In this document: positions 17,472 through 25,828 of the stretch, one piece after another
Layout of the letters: every line of letters starts with the position of its first letter
How positions within the stretch are numbered: position 1 is the first letter of the stretch
The notes under the pieces: generated by a model
What the model saw: the letters and a program-made list of their open reading frames with translations, nothing else
The model's database searches: none
Told to the model about the DNA's origin: nothing
NCBI RefSeq assembly: GCF_003363135.1
Contig: NZ_QRBB01000001.1
Coordinates: 1,054,001 to 1,118,000 of the forward strand
DNA length: 64,000 nucleotides
From: Alteriqipengyuania lutimaris
Lineage (GTDB): Bacteria > Pseudomonadota > Alphaproteobacteria > Sphingomonadales > Sphingomonadaceae
Reading direction: 5' to 3'
Position numbers and translations under genes: made by a program

Positions 17472-19223
17472 TCAGGCCGCGAGCTTGTAGGGCTGGATTT
17501 CGCCCGAGAGATAGAGCCGCTTCGCCTTGGCGCGGCTGAGCTTGCCCGAAGAGGTCCGCGGCAGCGTGCGCGGCGGGACCAGTTCGACGAGGCAGGCCAT
17601 GCCGGTGACCGACTGGACCTTTTCGCGGATCCGTTCGCGCAGGATCCGGCGTTCCTCGGGGTCGGAGACGCGGCAGTGGACCAGCACCGCAGGCGCTTCC
17701 TCGCCATCCTCGCGCTCGACCGCAAAGGCCGCGATGTCGCCGTGGTTGAAGCCGGGCAGCTGCTCCACCGCCCACTCGATATCCTGCGGCCAGTGGTTCT
17801 TGCCGTTGATGATGATCATGTCCTTCGCACGGCCGACGATGAACAGGTAGCCATCGGCCATGTAACCCATGTCGCCCGTATCGAGCCACGCGCTCCCGCC
17901 GTCGGTGCTGGGCACGAGGCAGTCGCGCGTCGCTTCCTCGTTGCGGAAGTAGGAATGCATGATGCTGGGGCCGCGGCACCAGACCTTGCCGATCTGGTGA
18001 TCGCCCTTGATCTCGTCGTTCTCGCCCCGGATCTCGACTTCCATCTGGGGCAGCGGCTTGCCGCAATTGACGATCGCGCGGTAGCGGGCCGGGCGGTTGA
18101 GATTGCGGCGCGCGCCCGAAAGCCGCTCTTCCTCGACCAGCTCGACCCGGATACCTTCGCCCGGCGGCATGACGGTGACCGCCAGCGTCGCCTCGGCCAG
18201 GCCGTAGCTGGGGGTGAAGGCGGACGCCTTGAAGCCCGCATCGGCAAAGGCGTTGACGAAATTCTGCATGACGTCGGGCCGGATCATGTCCGCGCCGTTG
18301 CCCGCGGTGCGCCAGCGCGACAGGTCGAAGCGTTCGGCGACGTTGCTCTGGCTGGAAATGCGACGCGCGCAGATATCGTAGCCGAAGGTGGGCGAGTAGG
18401 AGAGCGTGTTGCCCTGATTACGGCTGATGAGGTCGAGCCAGGCAAGCGGGCGGCGCGCGAAATGCTCGGTCTTGAGATAATCGACCGACACCTGGTTGGC
18501 GATCACGCTGAGGAAACAGCCGACCAGCCCCATGTCGTGATACCACGGCAGCCAGCTGACCACGCGGTCGTCGGTGCCGAGGTCCATCGCCTGCGCATGG
18601 CCGTAGAGATTGTGGAGCAGCGCCGCGTGGGTGACTGCGACCCCGGTGGGGAAGCGGGTCGAGCCGCTCGAATATTGCAGGTAGCAGATGTCTTCCGGCC
18701 GCGCGGTGGGCAGGTCCGTCTTGGGCGCCTCGCGCGCGGCGAACGTGTCCCAGTCGATCCCCTCGCAGCCCTGCCGATCGGCTGCGGTCTTCGCCATTTC
18801 TTCGATCTCTGGCGGATAGATGAGCATCTTGGGGTCCGAGCTTTCGAGCTGGACCGCAAGCTGATCGATATAGCCTTCCTTGCCGCCGAACCCGGTCGGC
18901 AGGGGCAGCGGGACGGGCCAGGCTCCGGCGAAGATGCAGGCACTAAACAGCGCCGCGAATTCGGGGCCCGTTTCGGCGATCAGCGCGACGCGGTCCTTCG
19001 GGCCGATCCCGGCGTCGACCAGCCGATAGGCCATGCCGACCGCGTCCTCGCGCATCTCGCGATAGGAATAGGCGCGCTCCAGCGTGCCGCGCATGTCGTG
19101 GAAATTGAGGCCCTTTTCGCTCAGGGCTGCGTAGTCGATCGCCTCGCTGAAGGTCGCGAAGTCCGCGCGACGGCGCGGAAGCGCGCAATCATTCGGCGTC
19201 GGGGCCAGTTTTTCTGTGAGCAT
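17472..19223 (-). CDS. Fatty acyl-AMP ligase (FAAL)
   Basis: A 583-residue adenylate-forming enzyme resembling FadD32-like fatty acyl-AMP ligases. It has the AMP-binding motif YSSGSTRFPTGVAVTH near residue 180-197, then WLPWYHDMGLVGCF and the C-terminal DTGDMGYM and GRAKDMIIINGKNHWPQDIE segments. FAALs activate fatty acids as acyl-adenylates and normally hand them to an acyl carrier protein for lipopeptide, polyketide or unusual lipid synthesis. No carrier protein, PKS or NRPS gene is adjacent, so its partner is elsewhere. ATG 19223 is chosen; an in-frame TTG lies four codons upstream and neither has a clear ribosome-binding site. Confidence 0.9.
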   Translation of the reverse strand: MLTEKLAPTPNDCALPRRRADFATFSEAIDYAALSEKGLNFHDMRGTLERAYSYREMREDAVGMAYRLVDAGIGPKDRVALIAETGPEFAALFSACIFAGAWPVPLPLPTGFGGKEGYIDQLAVQLESSDPKMLIYPPEIEEMAKTAADRQGCEGIDWDTFAAREAPKTDLPTARPEDICYLQYSSGSTRFPTGVAVTHAALLHNLYGHAQAMDLGTDDRVVSWLPWYHDMGLVGCFLSVIANQVSVDYLKTEHFARRPLAWLDLISRNQGNTLSYSPTFGYDICARRISSQSNVAERFDLSRWRTAGNGADMIRPDVMQNFVNAFADAGFKASAFTPSYGLAEATLAVTVMPPGEGIRVELVEEERLSGARRNLNRPARYRAIVNCGKPLPQMEVEIRGENDEIKGDHQIGKVWCRGPSIMHSYFRNEEATRDCLVPSTDGGSAWLDTGDMGYMADGYLFIVGRAKDMIIINGKNHWPQDIEWAVEQLPGFNHGDIAAFAVEREDGEEAPAVLVHCRVSDPEERRILRERIREKVQSVTGMACLVELVPPRTLPRTSSGKLSRAKAKRLYLSGEIQPYKLAA

Positions 19224-19372
19224 AGGAGAGAGCAAAACCCGTTTTCTGAACAGTGTTGAGGCCAGCGGTCAGGAGCGCTTGGGCCGGGAAGGCGAGCCTT
19301 CTTCTTTCACATTCATCACTCCCTTCATGAGGGCGGTTCCAATCCTCAAGGAGTGTGGCATCATTATGTCCA

Positions 19373-19945
19373 ATGGCCCCATCCCATCCGACCTCCCGAT
19401 CGGGGACACGGCGTCCCCGCAAACCGGCGCGGCCTCTGGACGAGGTTTCTTTGCGTGATCTCGCGCTGGCCTATGCGGGCCGCTACGCTACCACCGCCGC
19501 CAAGCTCAAGCACTATTTGCAGCGCAAGATCCGCGAGCGTGGGTGGGCGAACGACGATGAACCGCAGGTGGATGGGCTGATCGCGCGCTTCGTGGAGCTG
19601 GGATATATCGACGACGAGGCCTTCGCCGAAATGCGCCAGCGCGAGCTGCTGAGGCGCGGATACGGCGCGCGCCGGGTCGAACAGGCGCTGCACCACGCGG
19701 GTGTCGACAGCGACCGGATCGACCTGCCGCCTCCCAGCGAATCGGAGACGCGCTCGGCCGCACTCGCCTTCGCCCGCCGGCGGCGGCTGGGGCCCTTCGG
19801 TGCCGAGCCGCCCGACCCGCGGACGCGCGAGAAGCAGCTTGCCGCGCTGGTGCGCGCCGGTCATGACTTCGAAGCGGCGCGCGCCATGGTCGACGCCCGA
19901 AGCGAGGAAGAAGCGGAAGAATGGGCATTCGGGGACGGCGAATGA
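19373..19945 (+). CDS. recX: Regulatory protein RecX
   Basis: RecX binds RecA filaments and limits recombination and the SOS response. The protein of about 190 residues shows the tandem three-helix repeats of the family: LRDLALAYAGRYATTAAKLKHYL, then RFVELGYIDDEAFAEMRQ and RGYGARRVEQALHHAG. The start is uncertain. ATG 19373 gives a reasonable N-terminus but lies 19 nt after the only good AAGGAG (19348-19353). GTG 19355 is in frame but too close to it, and ATG 19366 is better placed but in another frame. The stop overlaps the next lipoprotein gene as ATGA. Confidence 0.88.
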   Translation: MAPSHPTSRSGTRRPRKPARPLDEVSLRDLALAYAGRYATTAAKLKHYLQRKIRERGWANDDEPQVDGLIARFVELGYIDDEAFAEMRQRELLRRGYGARRVEQALHHAGVDSDRIDLPPPSESETRSAALAFARRRRLGPFGAEPPDPRTREKQLAALVRAGHDFEAARAMVDARSEEEAEEWAFGDGE

Positions 19946-20427
19946 CGTGGGCGGCGAAAGGCGCGGCGGGCGTTCTTCTTTGTGCGCTCATGGCCTGCTC
20001 CCCGCAGCAGGGCGGGGAGAACGCGAGCGCGGTCACGGCGTCTGCGACCCACCCGGTATCGGGGCTAGAGCTGGTTCCGGTGACCGTCGAGACCGACGAT
20101 GGTGCGCACCGCTTCACCGCCGAGGTCGCGCGCTCGGCGGAAGAGCAGGCACGCGGCCTCATGTTCCGGACCGAGCTGGGGCCGGACGAGGCGATGATCT
20201 TCCCGCGCGATGGCGACATCGCCAGCTTCTGGATGAAGAACACGCCGCTGCCGCTCGATATCGTGTTCATCGGGCGCGACCGGCGGATTCTCAATATCGC
20301 GGCGCGGACCACGCCCTATTCGCTCGACAGCGTGACCGCCGTCGGGCCGACGTCCGCGGTGCTGGAAATTCCCGGCGGTCGCGCGGAAGAGCTCGGCATC
20401 GAGCCCGGCGACCGGGTCGAATGGTAA
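19942..20427 (+). CDS. DUF192 family lipoprotein
   Basis: A 161-residue exported protein with a lipoprotein signal (LMAC, lipidated Cys19). It carries a DUF192 domain at about 40-160, including EEQARGLMFRTELGPDEAM and FWMKNTPLPLDIVFI. DUF192 proteins are widespread small envelope proteins of unknown function. The start is ATG 19942, overlapping the recX stop by 4 bp, so it is translated from the recX message. Confidence 0.9.
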   Translation: MTWAAKGAAGVLLCALMACSPQQGGENASAVTASATHPVSGLELVPVTVETDDGAHRFTAEVARSAEEQARGLMFRTELGPDEAMIFPRDGDIASFWMKNTPLPLDIVFIGRDRRILNIAARTTPYSLDSVTAVGPTSAVLEIPGGRAEELGIEPGDRVEW

Positions 20428-20582
20428 GTTGGCTTTCTCTCGCGGCATGTTCGCTTCGCGAACGCCTCCGAGGGGCGGCCTGACCGGCCGTCACGCGGTC
20501 GCGTTCTGGCTACCGCGACTTTGGTTCGACCGTTTGATTAGACTTGGCGCATCGGAGGTGATCGGCTAGTTCGCCACCGGTC

Positions 20583-21005
20583 ATGAGCATCCTCGGAAAA
20601 ATCTTCACCTGGTGGGACGGCGCCACCATCGGCACCGCGATCTTTACCTCGCGCAGGGGCGAACATGTCGGCACCGACGCGTTCGGCAACAAGTATTACC
20701 GGGCGAAGCCCAAGCGCAAGCACGTGCCCACCGCAGGCTCCTACATCGGAACCGAGCGCCGCTGGGTGATCTACGACGGCGCCAATGATGCGAGCCGCGT
20801 GCCTGCCGAATGGCACGGCTGGCTGCACGGGGCGGGCGAAGAGGTGCCCGAGAGCTTCCTCCCGCCGCCGCGCATCTGGGAAACCGACTATTCGCCCAAT
20901 GCCACCGGTTCCGCCGATGCCTACCTGCCGAGCGGCGCACTGCAGCGTGGCGGTCGCCGCGCCTCGGCCAGCGGCGATTACGAGGCCTGGGCACCGGGCG
21001 AGTAA
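20583..21005 (+). CDS. NADH:ubiquinone oxidoreductase subunit NDUFA12-like
   Basis: A 140-residue protein matching NDUFA12 (B17.2), an accessory subunit of complex I found in alphaproteobacteria and mitochondria. The family pattern is clear: FTWWDGATIGTAIFT at 8-22, GTDAFGNKYY at 30-39, RRWVIYDG near 59-66, and PAEWHGWLH near 74-82. It is expected at the peripheral arm of complex I on the cytoplasmic side. As is common, it lies away from the nuo operon. The following gene starts in the last base of its TAA. Confidence 0.95.
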   Translation: MSILGKIFTWWDGATIGTAIFTSRRGEHVGTDAFGNKYYRAKPKRKHVPTAGSYIGTERRWVIYDGANDASRVPAEWHGWLHGAGEEVPESFLPPPRIWETDYSPNATGSADAYLPSGALQRGGRRASASGDYEAWAPGE

Positions 21006-21544
21006 TGTCCCTGCGCATCCCCGCCATCTCCCTCGCTCTCCTGCTGGCGCTTGGCGGGTGCGACAATGATGCGCCCGATCCCGAACCGATCGAGACCGAA
21101 GTGCCCGAAGAGCTGGCACAGGGCGGATCGGCGGAGCGCCCCGACGCGGCCGAGGACGAGGGAACCGGCACCCCGATGGCGGAACGTGTCGCCACCATCG
21201 GCCTTCTCAACAAGCGCAACAATGTCAGCCGCGATTTCGAGATGTCGCCCGGCGAGGCGGTGCGCGCGGGCGATGTCGTCATCCGCATGGAAGCCTGCGA
21301 GAAGACCGCGCCGTGGGAACTGCCGCAGGAAGAGGGCGCCTTCGTGCAGGTCTTCGTGCGCGAACGCCGCGGCAACGAGCGCGAGCCGGCCTGGCAGAAA
21401 GTCCATTCGGGCTGGCTGTTCCGCAACTCGCCCAGCCTCAACGTGGTCGAGCACCCGGTCTACGACGTGTGGGTCAAGGAATGCGCGATGAGCTTCCCCG
21501 GCGAAGAGGACGTTGTTGAAGAGGACGTTGAAGAAGCCGCGTGA
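21005..21544 (+). CDS. DUF2155 family lipoprotein, 3' end overlapping aat
   Basis: A 179-residue exported protein with a lipobox ending at Cys19 (LALGGC). An acidic, Pro-rich spacer follows, and then a DUF2155 domain (about 55-160) with the signature HSGWLFRNSPSLNVVEHPVYDVWV. The family is alphaproteobacterial and of unknown function, often near complex I or aat genes, as here. Its start shares 1 bp with the NDUFA12 stop. The last 85 bp overlap the convergent aat gene; that part encodes an acidic EED-rich tail built from a 15-bp direct repeat. Confidence 0.88.
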   Translation: MSLRIPAISLALLLALGGCDNDAPDPEPIETEVPEELAQGGSAERPDAAEDEGTGTPMAERVATIGLLNKRNNVSRDFEMSPGEAVRAGDVVIRMEACEKTAPWELPQEEGAFVQVFVRERRGNEREPAWQKVHSGWLFRNSPSLNVVEHPVYDVWVKECAMSFPGEEDVVEEDVEEAA

Positions 21545-22188
21545 GCGCGCGCTTCGTCCTCCACTTCGCGCAGCGCCTCGGGCAGCGAGATGCGCTGCGT
21601 GCCGCGCGCTCTCTCCAGCCGCTCCAGATATTCGCTCTGCGGGATCGGAATCGCGCCCAGCGATGCGAGATGGCCGGTCATGAACTGGCAGTCGAACAGC
21701 TCGCATCCCGCACGCTCCAGCAGCGCGAGCAGCCATGCAAGCGCCACCTTGGAACCGTCGCGGCGGCGGCTGAACATGCTTTCGCCGCAGAACACCCGGT
21801 CGAAGGCCACGCCATAGACCCCGCCGACCAGTTCGCCAGCCTGCCAGCATTCGATCGAATGGGCATGGCCCACCTCGTGCAGCCGCTGGTAGCTTGCGGC
21901 GATTCGCCCGCTGATCCAGGTGCCTTCGCCCTCGCCGTCCTTGCCGCGGCGCGGCGCCGCGCATTCGAGCACGGTGGCCGCGAAGTCACTGTCCACGCGA
22001 ATCGTGAAGACCTCGCGCCGGATCGTGCGCGCGAGCGAGCGCGAGCAGTGGAATTCGCCGATCGGGATGATCGCGCGCTCACGCGGTTCGACCCAGAAGA
22101 TATCCTGGTCGCGGCGGCTCTCGGCCATCGGAAACAGGCCCTGCCGATAGGCGCTAAGCAGGACCGGAGGTGGGACGATCGGTAGCAT
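21460..22188 (-). CDS. aat: Leucyl/phenylalanyl-tRNA--protein transferase
   Basis: Aat adds Leu or Phe to proteins with N-terminal Lys or Arg, marking them for ClpAP through the N-end rule. The 242-residue protein starts MLPIVPPPVLLSAYRQGLFPMAE, followed by FWVEPRERAIIPIGEFHCSRSL, GTWISGRIAASYQRLHEVGHAHS, the core GVYGVAFDRVFCGESMFSR and CQFMTGHLASLGA. The family core ends near EYLERLERAR. The last 30 or so residues are a Ser/Thr-rich low-complexity tail encoded opposite the 3' end of the DUF2155 gene. ATG 22188 gives the canonical start. Confidence 0.95.
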   Translation of the reverse strand: MLPIVPPPVLLSAYRQGLFPMAESRRDQDIFWVEPRERAIIPIGEFHCSRSLARTIRREVFTIRVDSDFAATVLECAAPRRGKDGEGEGTWISGRIAASYQRLHEVGHAHSIECWQAGELVGGVYGVAFDRVFCGESMFSRRRDGSKVALAWLLALLERAGCELFDCQFMTGHLASLGAIPIPQSEYLERLERARGTQRISLPEALREVEDEARAHAASSTSSSTTSSSPGKLIAHSLTHTS

Positions 22189-22242
22189 TGCTCTACCTTC
22201 CTTAGCACGATCCGCCGCCGGGCATACCTTCGCGCGCGAGTT

Positions 22243-22272
22243 TTGCTTGCGCCCGCTGCACTCATTCCATAA
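22243..22272 (+). promoter_or_regulatory. Candidate promoter of the tRNA-Trp gene
   Basis: TTGCTT (22243-22248) and CCATAA (22267-22272) are 18 bp apart (17 if the -10 box is read as TCCATA). The expected start is about 12 nt before the tRNA. Confidence 0.4.
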
Positions 22273-22290
22273 GTCGCGCCCTCGGGCTGC

Positions 22291-22366
22291 AGGGGTGTAG
22301 CTCAGCTGGTAGAGCATCGGTCTCCAAAACCGAGGGCCACGGGTTCGAATCCTGTCACCCCTGCCA
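22291..22366 (+). tRNA. tRNA-Trp (CCA anticodon)
   Basis: A 76-nt tRNA with encoded CCA end. The acceptor stem pairs AGGGGTG with CACCCCT. The D arm (GCTC/GAGC), anticodon stem TCGGT/ACCGA, anticodon CCA at 22324-22326 and a T arm with TTCGAAT are all present. In many bacteria this gene leads the secE-nusG-ribosomal protein cluster; here glyoxalase, a small protein and a symporter lie between. Confidence 0.98.
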
Positions 22367-22404
22367 TTCCTCTCTCGTCACACGCCGACCAGCGGGAATC
22401 GCAC

Positions 22405-22845
22405 ATGGAATATCTTCATACGATGGTCCGGGTCCGCGACCTGGACGAATCGCTCGATTTCTATTGCAACAAGCTTGGCCTGACCGAAGTCAGCCGCACC
22501 GAGGTGGAGGCAGGGCGTTTCACGCTCGTCTTCCTCGCCGCACCGGGCGACGAGGCGCAGGCGCGGCAGAACAAGGCCCCGATGGTCGAGCTGACCTATA
22601 ACTGGGACCCGGAGGAATACGACGGCGGCCGCAATTTCGGCCATCTCGCCTACCGCGTCGACGATATCTACGCCGCGTGCCAGCGGCTCAAGGACGGCGG
22701 CGTGACGATCAACCGCCCGCCGCGCGACGGGCACATGGCCTTCGTGCGCTCGCCCGACGGCATCTCGGTCGAACTGCTCCAGAAGGGCGAGGCGCTGCCC
22801 CCGGCAGAACCCTGGGCGTCGATGGAAAATTCCGGCAGCTGGTAA
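22405..22845 (+). CDS. gloA: Lactoylglutathione lyase (glyoxalase I)
   Basis: A 146-residue VOC-fold enzyme that converts the hemithioacetal of methylglyoxal and glutathione to S-lactoylglutathione. The four metal ligands of the family are recognisable as His5, Glu62, His80 and Glu123. The stretch [14 protein letters not shown] and the [12 protein letters not shown] segment are typical. The length is about that of the E. coli enzyme plus a short tail. It stands alone between the tRNA and a small protein gene. Confidence 0.93.
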   Translation: MEYLHTMVRVRDLDESLDFYCNKLGLTEVSRTEVEAGRFTLVFLAAPGDEAQARQNKAPMVELTYNWDPEEYDGGRNFGHLAYRVDDIYAACQRLKDGGVTINRPPRDGHMAFVRSPDGISVELLQKGEALPPAEPWASMENSGSW

Positions 22846-23044
22846 CCGGCGGACGCGCGCAGCGTCCTATATATCACAATAGGCGAATTTTGCGTGGCGG
22901 TGGGAACCCCGGCGGTCTCGCGCGGCTGGCGTGGTTTTCGCGATACGCCCGTTTCGTTCCCGTGGGCGCATGGGGAACTCTCCATGCGACATGTGCATTT
23001 TTCACGGCACAACGCACGAGAGTGCTCATTTCAGGAGTTGACCA

Positions 23045-23194
23045 ATGTCGAGCATGCCTTTTCGGAGCAGCCGTCCGGACAGCTGGACCACCCCGCGTTC
23101 GTACACTGATGCGAGCTATCGCATGATGAAGTACGGGAAGATCCAGCCGATGCACCAGCCCTCTTTCTGGGAGCGTCTGTTCGGCGCCGTCTGA
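23045..23194 (+). CDS. Small 49-residue protein, function unknown
   Basis: A short reading frame starting MSSMPFRSSRPDSWTTPRSY and ending PSFWERLFGAV. An ideal AGGAG (23033-23037) sits 7 nt before ATG 23045, and a strong terminator follows 22 bp after the stop. Both flanking signals point to a real, separately expressed gene. The protein is basic, has no transmembrane segment, and ends in an aromatic amphipathic segment that could contact a membrane or partner. I do not recognise a domain. Confidence 0.75.
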   Translation: MSSMPFRSSRPDSWTTPRSYTDASYRMMKYGKIQPMHQPSFWERLFGAV

Positions 23195-23216
23195 ACCAGT
23201 ATCCTAAGCAAAATGA

Positions 23217-23254
23217 AAAAGGGCCGGGGCGCATCATCGCGCTCCGGCCCTTTT
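23217..23254. terminator. Bidirectional Rho-independent terminator
   Basis: A 16-bp stem (23217-23232 with 23239-23254, one G-U pair) and a 6-nt loop, with A residues on the left and T residues on the right. It can end both the small-protein transcript (+) and the symporter transcript (-). Confidence 0.92.
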
Positions 23255-23279
23255 CGTGTCCGATCGGACTTTGTGCGGC

Positions 23280-24812
23280 TCAGACCTCGGCCTCGACCGC
23301 GGCGGGCGGTGCGTCGGCATCGTGCGTCGGCCCGGCTTCCTTCTCGCCGCGCGCAAGCTTGAACACCACGCCCGACAGCAGCGCGAGGGCGAGGATGTTG
23401 GGCAGCAGCATCGTGGCGTTGGAAATGTCGCCCAGTCGCCAGACCAGCTCGCTCGGCTGCGCGGCGCCGATGAAGATCACCACGCACCACAGGATCCGCC
23501 ATGCGACGTGCAGCTTCTTCTCGTTCGCCCGCGTGGAGGACTTGCTGACCCGGTCATAGATGAAGGTGATCGCGCGTTCGCCGTAATAGCTCCAGGTCAG
23601 AAGCGTGGTGAACACGAACAGGATCAGCACGATCGAGGCCACCAGCGTCCCGATCGGGATCGTGCCGAGCATGGCGGGGAAGGCGGCGGCAAAGGCACCG
23701 CTGGTCATCTCGAAGCCGACGCGGTCCGATTGCCAGGCATGCAGCACCGCCTGGCCTTCGTGCATGAAGTCGCCGCGCACGGTCAGGATGACCAGCGCGG
23801 TCATGGTGCAGATCACGATCGTGTCGATGAAGGTGCCCAGCATCGCCATGCGGCCCTGCACCTCGGGGTCGTTGGTCTGCGCCACCGCGTGCGCGATCGG
23901 GGTGGAACCCTGGCCCGCCTCGTTCGAGAACAGGCCGCGCGCCACGCCTGCGCGGATCGCCATGATGATCGCCGCGCCGGTGAAGCCGCCGACCGCGCTC
24001 TGCGGGTTGAACGCGCCGCTGAAGATCAGGCTGAAGGTTTCGGGCAGATCGCCGAAATTGAGGATCAGCGCGATCACCGCCATCACGATATAGGCCAGCG
24101 CCATGAAGGGCACGACGCTTTCCGCCACGCGCCCGATCGACTTGATCCCGCCGATGATGACGATGAAGACCAGGATGGCGACGATCAGCCCGCCGAGCCA
24201 TTCTTCCAGCCCGAACAGCTCCTGCAGCCCGTCCGCGACCGCATTGGCCTGGATCGAGTTGCCGGTGACGAGCGCGGAAAACAGCGTGCCGATGCAGAAC
24301 ACGACCGCAAGCCACGTCCATTTCGGGCCGAGGCCCATGGTGATGTAGGTCATCGGACCGCCGCGATAGACGCCGTCCTCGGTCCGTTCGCGGTAGCGGA
24401 TGGCGAGCGAACCTTCGGCGAAGGCGAGCGCCATGCCGAACAATGCGGTGATCCACATCCAGAAGATCGCGCCCGGCCCGCCCAGCGCGATCGCCGTCGC
24501 AACGCCTGCGAGGTTGCCGGTGCCGACCTGGCCGGACAATGCGGTGGAGAGCGCGGCGAAGGGCGAAATCTCGCCGCTGCCTGCGCCCTTGCGGCCCGGG
24601 AACAGGCCCTTGATGGCGCTGCCCAGCTTCACGATCGGGTAGAAGCGCAGCCCGATCATGAACCACAGGCCCACGCCCAGCAGGATCAGCGCGAGCGGCG
24701 GGAAAGGTACCACCTCCACGCCGTCCCATGTTCCGCCCCAGATCAGATCGGATACGTTGGTGACCGGTGCGACCATGCGATCGCCGAAAGACATCTGCGT
24801 GTCCGCAGCCAT
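23280..24812 (-). CDS. Sodium:alanine symporter family protein (AGCS)
   Basis: A 510-residue inner-membrane transporter of the alanine/glycine:cation symporter family, with about ten or eleven helices. The family signatures are seen at ALSTALSGQVGTGNLAGVATAI (about 85-107, the sodium/substrate-binding region), GGPMTYITMGLG near 150 and the FSNEAGQGSTPIAHA segment near 310. It would import alanine or glycine with sodium. It is transcribed away from secE and shares the bidirectional terminator at its 3' end with the small protein gene. No glycine riboswitch is evident upstream. Confidence 0.95.
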   Translation of the reverse strand: MAADTQMSFGDRMVAPVTNVSDLIWGGTWDGVEVVPFPPLALILLGVGLWFMIGLRFYPIVKLGSAIKGLFPGRKGAGSGEISPFAALSTALSGQVGTGNLAGVATAIALGGPGAIFWMWITALFGMALAFAEGSLAIRYRERTEDGVYRGGPMTYITMGLGPKWTWLAVVFCIGTLFSALVTGNSIQANAVADGLQELFGLEEWLGGLIVAILVFIVIIGGIKSIGRVAESVVPFMALAYIVMAVIALILNFGDLPETFSLIFSGAFNPQSAVGGFTGAAIIMAIRAGVARGLFSNEAGQGSTPIAHAVAQTNDPEVQGRMAMLGTFIDTIVICTMTALVILTVRGDFMHEGQAVLHAWQSDRVGFEMTSGAFAAAFPAMLGTIPIGTLVASIVLILFVFTTLLTWSYYGERAITFIYDRVSKSSTRANEKKLHVAWRILWCVVIFIGAAQPSELVWRLGDISNATMLLPNILALALLSGVVFKLARGEKEAGPTHDADAPPAAVEAEV

Positions 24813-24894
24813 GTAGGAATTCCCCCGAATGCGTCCCTAAAGCGCGTGACGCTATAGTCGCGCGATAAGCAGCGCAACGCATTTTCTGGAGCGC

Positions 24895-24923
24895 TTGCTT
24901 TTGCGTCCACCGCCGCCTAGATG
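24895..24923 (+). promoter_or_regulatory. Candidate promoter of secE-nusG
   Basis: TTGCTT (24895-24900) and TAGATG (24918-24923) are 17 bp apart. This leaves a leader of about 120 nt before secE. Confidence 0.4.
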
Positions 24924-25048
24924 CGGTCGGGTCTCTCGACATCGAAGCTCAAGACCCGCCCTCGGATCGAACGATCTTGAAGGCGATCCCGGCTTCCCGA
25001 AAGAGACGCGAAATTTGGTCGAACAGTCATCGAATGGAAGCGGCGCAC

Positions 25049-25270
25049 ATGGCCGAAGGCAAAGTCGAAACGAAGAAGCGCAAGACGTCGCCGGGTGAAT
25101 TCGCCCGCCAGGTGCGCGCCGAGGCGAGCAAGGTCGTCTGGCCGACGCGCCAGGAGACCGTGCAGACCGCGATCTTCGTCAGCATCCTCGTGCTGATCCT
25201 CTCGCTCTTCTTCCTCGGTATCGATTCGCTGTTCGGCGCGGTCGTCCGCTTCCTTCTCACGCTCGCGTAA
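25049..25270 (+). CDS. secE: Preprotein translocase subunit SecE
   Basis: A 73-residue single-helix SecE of the short type. The amphipathic segment GEFARQVRAEASKVVWPTRQE is the conserved cytosolic hinge that clamps SecY, and the transmembrane helix is at about 40-65. It stabilises the SecYEG channel. ATG 25049 is taken because it gives the usual N-terminus; an ATG 15 bp earlier is possible. nusG follows after 18 bp, the near-universal arrangement. Confidence 0.95.
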   Translation: MAEGKVETKKRKTSPGEFARQVRAEASKVVWPTRQETVQTAIFVSILVLILSLFFLGIDSLFGAVVRFLLTLA

Positions 25271-25288
25271 GCACTCGCAGGACTTTTC

Positions 25289-25825
25289 ATGGCACGCTGG
25301 TACATCATTCACGCCTATTCCGGTTTCGAGAACAAGGTTCGCGACGCGATCATTTCCGAGGCGGAGCGGCTCGGCCTGTCCGAAGGTGTCGAGGAGGTCG
25401 AAGTGCCGACCGAGACCGTGACCGAGCTGAAGCGCGGCAAGAAGGTTCAGGTCGAACGCAAGTTCATGCCCGGCTACGTGCTGGCCAAGCTGAACATGAC
25501 CGACGATGTCTATCACCTCGTCAAGAACACGCCGAAGGTCACCGGCTTCCTCGGCGCGGGCAACAAGCCGCAGGCGATTTCCGAGAAAGAGGCCGCACGC
25601 TATTTCGGCGGTGTGGAAGAGGCCAAGGCGACGCCCAAGCACCAAGTTTCGGTCGATTACGAGATCGGCGACCAGGTCAAGGTGCTCGACGGGCCCTTCG
25701 CCAGCTTCAACGGCGTGGTGGAAGAGCTCGATTTCGACAAGTCCAAGGTCAAGGTCTCGGTCTCGATCTTCGGCCGCGCGACCCCGGTCGAGCTGGACTT
25801 CGAGCAGGTCGAACTGTCGAAATAA
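25289..25825 (+). CDS. nusG: Transcription termination/antitermination protein NusG
   Basis: A 178-residue protein with the NusG N-terminal domain (RWYIIHAYSGFENKVRDAI; 3-110) and a C-terminal KOW domain (about 125-178, with VKVLDGPFASFNGVVEELD). NusG binds the clamp of RNA polymerase, suppresses pausing and links to Rho or ribosomal protein S10. It is cotranscribed with secE. In most bacteria rplK follows directly; here rplK begins 4.9 kb further on. Confidence 0.98.
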   Translation: MARWYIIHAYSGFENKVRDAIISEAERLGLSEGVEEVEVPTETVTELKRGKKVQVERKFMPGYVLAKLNMTDDVYHLVKNTPKVTGFLGAGNKPQAISEKEAARYFGGVEEAKATPKHQVSVDYEIGDQVKVLDGPFASFNGVVEELDFDKSKVKVSVSIFGRATPVELDFEQVELSK

Positions 25826-25828
25826 GGC

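Noticed and set aside
19224..19372. LexA-type operator before recX
   Set aside because: Only half-sites (GAAC, GTTC) are present; no GTTC-N7-GTTC pair was found.
22974..22999. EcfG-like stress promoter GGAAC-N17-CATT before the 49-residue protein
   Set aside because: The -10 part does not match the CGTT consensus, so I do not list it as a feature.
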